This document shows positions 60,620 to 64,000 of a stretch of DNA of 64,000 bases, one piece after another. The notes under the pieces were generated by a model. It did not search any database. It had not been told where the DNA came from and worked only from the letters and a program-made list of their open reading frames with translations. Origin of the DNA: Elgaria multicarinata webbii (taxonomy: Eukaryota; Chordata; Lepidosauria; Squamata; Anguidae); contig NC_086179.1 of assembly GCF_023053635.1 (NCBI RefSeq), positions 9,004,001 to 9,068,000 of the forward strand. Direction: 5' to 3'. How positions within the stretch are numbered: position 1 is the stretch's first letter; every line of letters starts with the position of its first letter. The position numbers and the translations under genes were made by a program.

Positions 60620-60762
60620 GTGGAGGCTGGTAGCTGTGATGTCAGTGGGGCAGTGAATCCGTTCCAGGCTTCCACACCTTGGAGAGCTTCTTTAGAGTTC
60701 TGACTGAAACCTGGAGTGGATTCACTGCCCGACTGACGTTGGATCCACCAGACTCCAATGGA
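60620..60762. mobile_element. GTGGAGGCTGG palindromic MITE with 8-bp target duplication
   Basis: TATATGCA flanks both ends (60612-60619 and 60763-60770). The arms share GGCAGTGAATCC and TGACTGAAACCTGGAGTGGA. Half-copies lie at about 42010-42087 and 56222-56303. Confidence 0.85.
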
Positions 60763-60942
60763 TATATGCAACCTTCTGATATCGAGGCCACGTGCTCTTG
60801 AGTGAATACCGCAACAGGAGAGGTCTATTCCCCTCATATCCTGCTTGTGGACTTCCTGCATTCATCTGATTAGCTACAGGATACTAGGCTAGATAGACGT
60901 TTGGCCTAGTACAACAAAGTCCTTCTTATGTTCTTACAGCCT
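60763..60942 (+). mobile_element. L3-like LINE 3' end, diverged
   Basis: It ends GTCCTTCTTATGTTCTTAC after TAGGCTAGATAGACGTTTGG. It directly follows a MITE and its target duplication. Confidence 0.65.
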
Positions 60943-61331
60943 GTAGAGTCATATTAAGAAGGAAACACCTCTCCAAATGAGCACTGGTGCCAGGACCTGA
61001 CATGATTGGGCAGCTGTCAAGGCCCCAGCACTTTGGAGGGCCCACTACTGGCCCACTCAAGCTATCTTTAATTCCCCTCCCTAGCTCTAAGCAGTCCCAG
61101 GTAGCTGGATTTAGCCACGCTTTTTGTAACTTCCCACAAGGTCCTGGCCTTCACCTAGGCCCTAACCTTCACTCTGGGGAATTGTGGGGAAATTAAAGAG
61201 TGGATAGACCCGACTGTTTGGTGGTGCTCAGCGCACCGCCACCGCCACTACGTAAGCCCATTAGGGGCTGCTGAGCGAAAAGGGCCCCCACCACAGAATG
61301 GTTTGCCCAAGACCCTCTCAAACCTAGAGTC

Positions 61332-61570
61332 TATTTATTTATTGTTGCATTTCTATCCTGCCTTTTTCCTCCAAGGAACCCAAGGCAGCATACATAATCC
61401 TCCTCCTCTCCATTTCATCCTCACAACAACAACCCTGTGAGGTGGGTTGGGCTGAGAGTCTTTGACGGGCCCAAAGTCACCCAGTGGGCTTCCATGGCCA
61501 AGTGGGGACTAGAACCCGGATCTCCTGACTCCCAGTCTGACACTTTAGCCACTACACCACTCTGGCTCTC
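61332..61570 (-). mobile_element. tRNA-derived SINE, near full length
   Basis: TCCTGCCTTTTTCCTCCAAG near the 3' end; the head is TAGCCACTACACCACTCTGG. Confidence 0.88.
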
Positions 61571-62397
61571 ATGAGCTCAGTTGATGCATTAGCCTCACGC
61601 GTTACTTCTATCTACTTGACATTGTGCAGAGAGCATGCAGTTAAGAATCAAAGGGCATGGAGCACTGCAAATGAGGCAGGCTGCACACATTGTAACTGCA
61701 TGACTTTTGCTGGTGCCACACGAGGGTTGCACGAGGCCCGCTCATTCATAACAAGATCTCTCCATTAACCATGCTCCAAGTCCTCAGTAAGGAAACAAGT
61801 GGCACACTGTATCTATACCCCTTCCTTGAAGGGCCTGGGTTGCTCTGTTATGAATTCCCTGAGATGCAGAGAGATTGGAGGCCATCTGAAGAACTCCAAC
61901 CAAGCCCTTTCCAGCTACCCAAAACGGCTGACGTCGTCATTCCCAGAAGCTGGCATAATGGCATCGAGCCAGCCGTGGGAATCTCTTGGGTTGGGAACCA
62001 CAACGTCAGTGACATTTCTGCCACACAATCCCTTCCTTGTTGTGCCGCGTGGGCCTGGGGTGAGAGGGAGGGGGCCATGCCCATGAAATGGAAGTCAGGC
62101 CAGTTCAAAGGGACACAGGGCTCAGCTGCTCAGACGGCCCTTGCTCTTCCACACACACCAAACTTCCTATGAAGCAGGGGGCTGACAACAATGGCCTCAT
62201 TCTGGTGGCCTTTCCACATCCATTCATTCCTGGTTTGCACTGGGGGACTCTTGGCCACTTTCCACTGAAAGTTAGATAACTATTATCTCACCATTCTGTG
62301 AGGAGGGCCAGACCGAAAGACTTCCTTGGTCCTCACCCACAAGCCTCATGGACTTGGCTCCATGTGCAGGGCCGATGTCAGGGAAAGGTATGTTTGG
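61571..62397. other. ITIH5 intron or flank, no gene recognised
   Basis: A 133-codon plus frame (61771-62172) has no recognisable domain and no splice-supported ITIH5 similarity. Confidence 0.4.
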
Positions 62398-62718
62398 TAG
62401 GGTGACCCTATGAAAAGGAGGACCGGGCTCCTGTATCTTTAACATCCTGTATTGAAAAGGGAATTTCAGCAGGTGTCGTTTGTACATATGGGGAACCTGG
62501 TGAAATTCCCTCTTCATCACAACAGTTGAAGCTGCAGGAGCTGTACTAGAGTGACCAGATACAAAAGAGGGCAGGGCTCCTGCAGCTTTAACTGTTATGA
62601 TGAAGAGGGAATTTCGCCAGGTGCTGCATGCCTACAAATGACACCTGCTAAAATTCCCTTTTCTGTACGACTGTTAAAGATACAGAAGCCCTGTCCTCCT
62701 TTCCATATGGCCACCCTA
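62398..62718. mobile_element. TAGGGTGACC palindromic MITE, copy 5
   Basis: 321 bp. TGTTTGG occurs on both sides (62391-62397 and 62719-62725). Confidence 0.9.
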
Positions 62719-63518
62719 TGTTTGGGCACCTTCCGAGGTCCACTCCAGAGCCAGGGGCAGGTGGTGCTGCCAACCCCTGGAGCCGTGGTACAGCTCCTGC
62801 TCTTCTTTAGCTCTTCCTGCCTGTTCATCTGTCCTCTCTGAGTGTGCAAGTGGTGACAAGAACAGGAGAAGAAGAGCATCCTTTGCTTGCCTTTGGTGTA
62901 AATTGGGCCCAGAGGGAGAGAATGGGCAGTGGAGACACAGGTAAGGATGGTCCACTGAGGGCATCTTGACCAAGGGCTCCCCAAAAGGTGACCAACAGAA
63001 GGTCTGAATGGAGTTCAGACTTTTGGGTGAATGTGTGGAGGCCCAGTGCTGGCTACAGGTGTTGGAGGGCCTTTGGTCAAGACATCCACAGTAGGTTCCT
63101 CTCCCTCACCAAGTCTATCTTCTCCACCCCATTATCACCAGCTGCTCTTGCTCCTCCTCCTCCTTCTCACCATGGCTCCCACTTGCTTGTTTGGCAGGCA
63201 GAGAGCCAGGGAGCAAGGAGGCCTTGGCATCTCCTCCTCCTCCTCCTCCTCCTCCTCCTCCTCATCATCATCATCACCACCACCGTTGTCTGGGCCAGAG
63301 CGAGAGGCAGGTGAACCAACAGGCTACAATGGTGAAGAGGTGGAGCAACATCAGGGAACTCTTGTCAATGGGCCCCTGCTGGGGTGTGGGCCCTCAGCAG
63401 GTGCCTGACCATGCCTACCTGTGACGCCATCCCTATGTGGTACAGCCTTCCTCAACCTGAAGCTCTCCAAATATTTTGGACTACAACCCCTGGCATTCCT
63501 GAACATCTCTTCTCAATC
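62719..63518. other. ITIH5 intron or flank, microsatellite only
   Basis: The compound CCT/CAT/CAC repeat lies here. No upstream ITIH5 exon was found. Confidence 0.4.
63231..63283. repeat. (CCT)n(CAT)n(CAC)n microsatellite
   Basis: CCT units pass into ATC and ACC units. Long Pro/Ser/His runs in the frames here are artefacts. Confidence 0.95.
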
Positions 63519-63787
63519 ATCCCAGAGTGCACGACACGGAATAACAGGCTCCAGTTACAGGAAGCCAGATTCCGGCTGGACATCAGGAAAAACTTCCTGA
63601 CTGTTAGAGCAGTATGACAATGGAACCAATAACCTAGGGAGGTTGTGGGCTCTCCCACATTAAAGGCCTTCAAGAGGCAGCTGGACAACCATCTGTCAGG
63701 GATGCTTTAGGGTGGATTCCTGCATTGAGCAGGGGGTTGGACTCGATGGCCTTGTAGGCCCCTTCCAACTCTACTATTCTATGATTG
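63519..63787 (+). mobile_element. CR1 LINE 3' fragment
   Basis: The frame ([17 protein letters not shown]) is followed by the standard 3' end TCTACTATTCTATGATT. Confidence 0.9.
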
Positions 63788-63924
63788 GACATGTTGGCTG
63801 GTGCTGATGGGAGATGAAATCCAAAACTTTTGTAGATTTGGGCAAGGCCGGCATGGCAGTCCATAGGACCACAGATGTGACACATAAATAGGACTAGCGC
63901 TGAAATGAATCGGAGGTGTGGGGA

Positions 63925-64000
63925 GGAAGATTCTTACTCAAATCCTTTACATGCAAAAGGTCCCAGCCCAGGTTCGATCCCTGTCATCTCCAGGTAGGGC
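63925..64000 (+). mobile_element. Second-family SINE, cut by the window end
   Basis: ACATGCAAAAGGTCCCAGCC, then GTTCGATCCCTGTCATCTCC, is the head and B-box region. It continues past base 64000. Confidence 0.75.

Noticed and set aside
61771-62172. 133-codon plus-strand frame
   Set aside because: No family recognised, no splice evidence, no similarity to missing ITIH5 exons.
1-64000. CRISPR arrays, rRNA genes, endogenous retroviruses or other LTR/virus-like elements
   Set aside because: No regular spacer array, no rRNA sequence, and no recognisable LTR pair or gag/pol/env similarity were seen by eye; a RepeatMasker run with a squamate library would settle short remnants.

Overview
The window is intron and intergenic DNA of a vertebrate, almost certainly a squamate reptile (probably a lizard). 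The evidence is a tRNA-derived SINE with a BovB-type 3' end (the Sauria/Squam1 pattern), many CR1, CR1/L3-like and L2-like LINE 3' ends, a Tc1 transposon, and abundant small palindromic DNA transposons. No bacterial-type operon, CRISPR array, rRNA or true tRNA gene was seen, and no retrovirus or LTR element was recognised.

Two host genes are present, both partial and both found by joining exons at canonical splice sites. On the + strand, four exons (15783-35268) encode the C-terminal part of a STIMATE (TMEM110)-family ER membrane protein, best explained as the diverged paralogue TMEM110L. Its 5' exons lie before the window. On the - strand, seven exons (55750 down to 41506) encode the last 641 residues of inter-alpha-trypsin inhibitor heavy chain 5 (ITIH5): most of the vWA domain, the conserved middle region, the DPHF processing site and the C-terminal domain. 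Its 5' exons lie beyond base 55750, probably outside the window. The genes converge, with stop codons about 6.2 kb apart. In mammals STIMATE lies next to ITIH4/ITIH3/ITIH1, so this looks like a paralogous copy of that neighbourhood.

Everything else is mobile-element sediment. Region by region: 1-15.7 kb is TMEM110L upstream intron or 5' flank, with CR1, L2 and L3 pieces, SINEs, palindromic MITEs and a GC-rich element carrying a minisatellite. 15.8-35.3 kb holds the TMEM110L exons and introns, including a complete Tc1/mariner transposon (28650-30254) with an open DD34E transposase and about 210-bp IR/DR-type inverted repeats. 35.3-41.5 kb is the convergent intergenic interval. 41.5-55.75 kb holds the ITIH5 exons, with a 545-bp GC-rich palindrome and hAT-type MITEs in the introns. 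55.75-64 kb is a long ITIH5 intron with a hAT transposase remnant split by a CR1 and a MITE.

No previously undescribed system is obvious. The most useful observations are the apparently intact Tc1 element, the TMEM110L-ITIH5 linkage, a LINE insertion directly against a splice donor, families of palindromic MITEs with readable target-site duplications, and YY1-like motifs repeated in a GC-rich transposon family.
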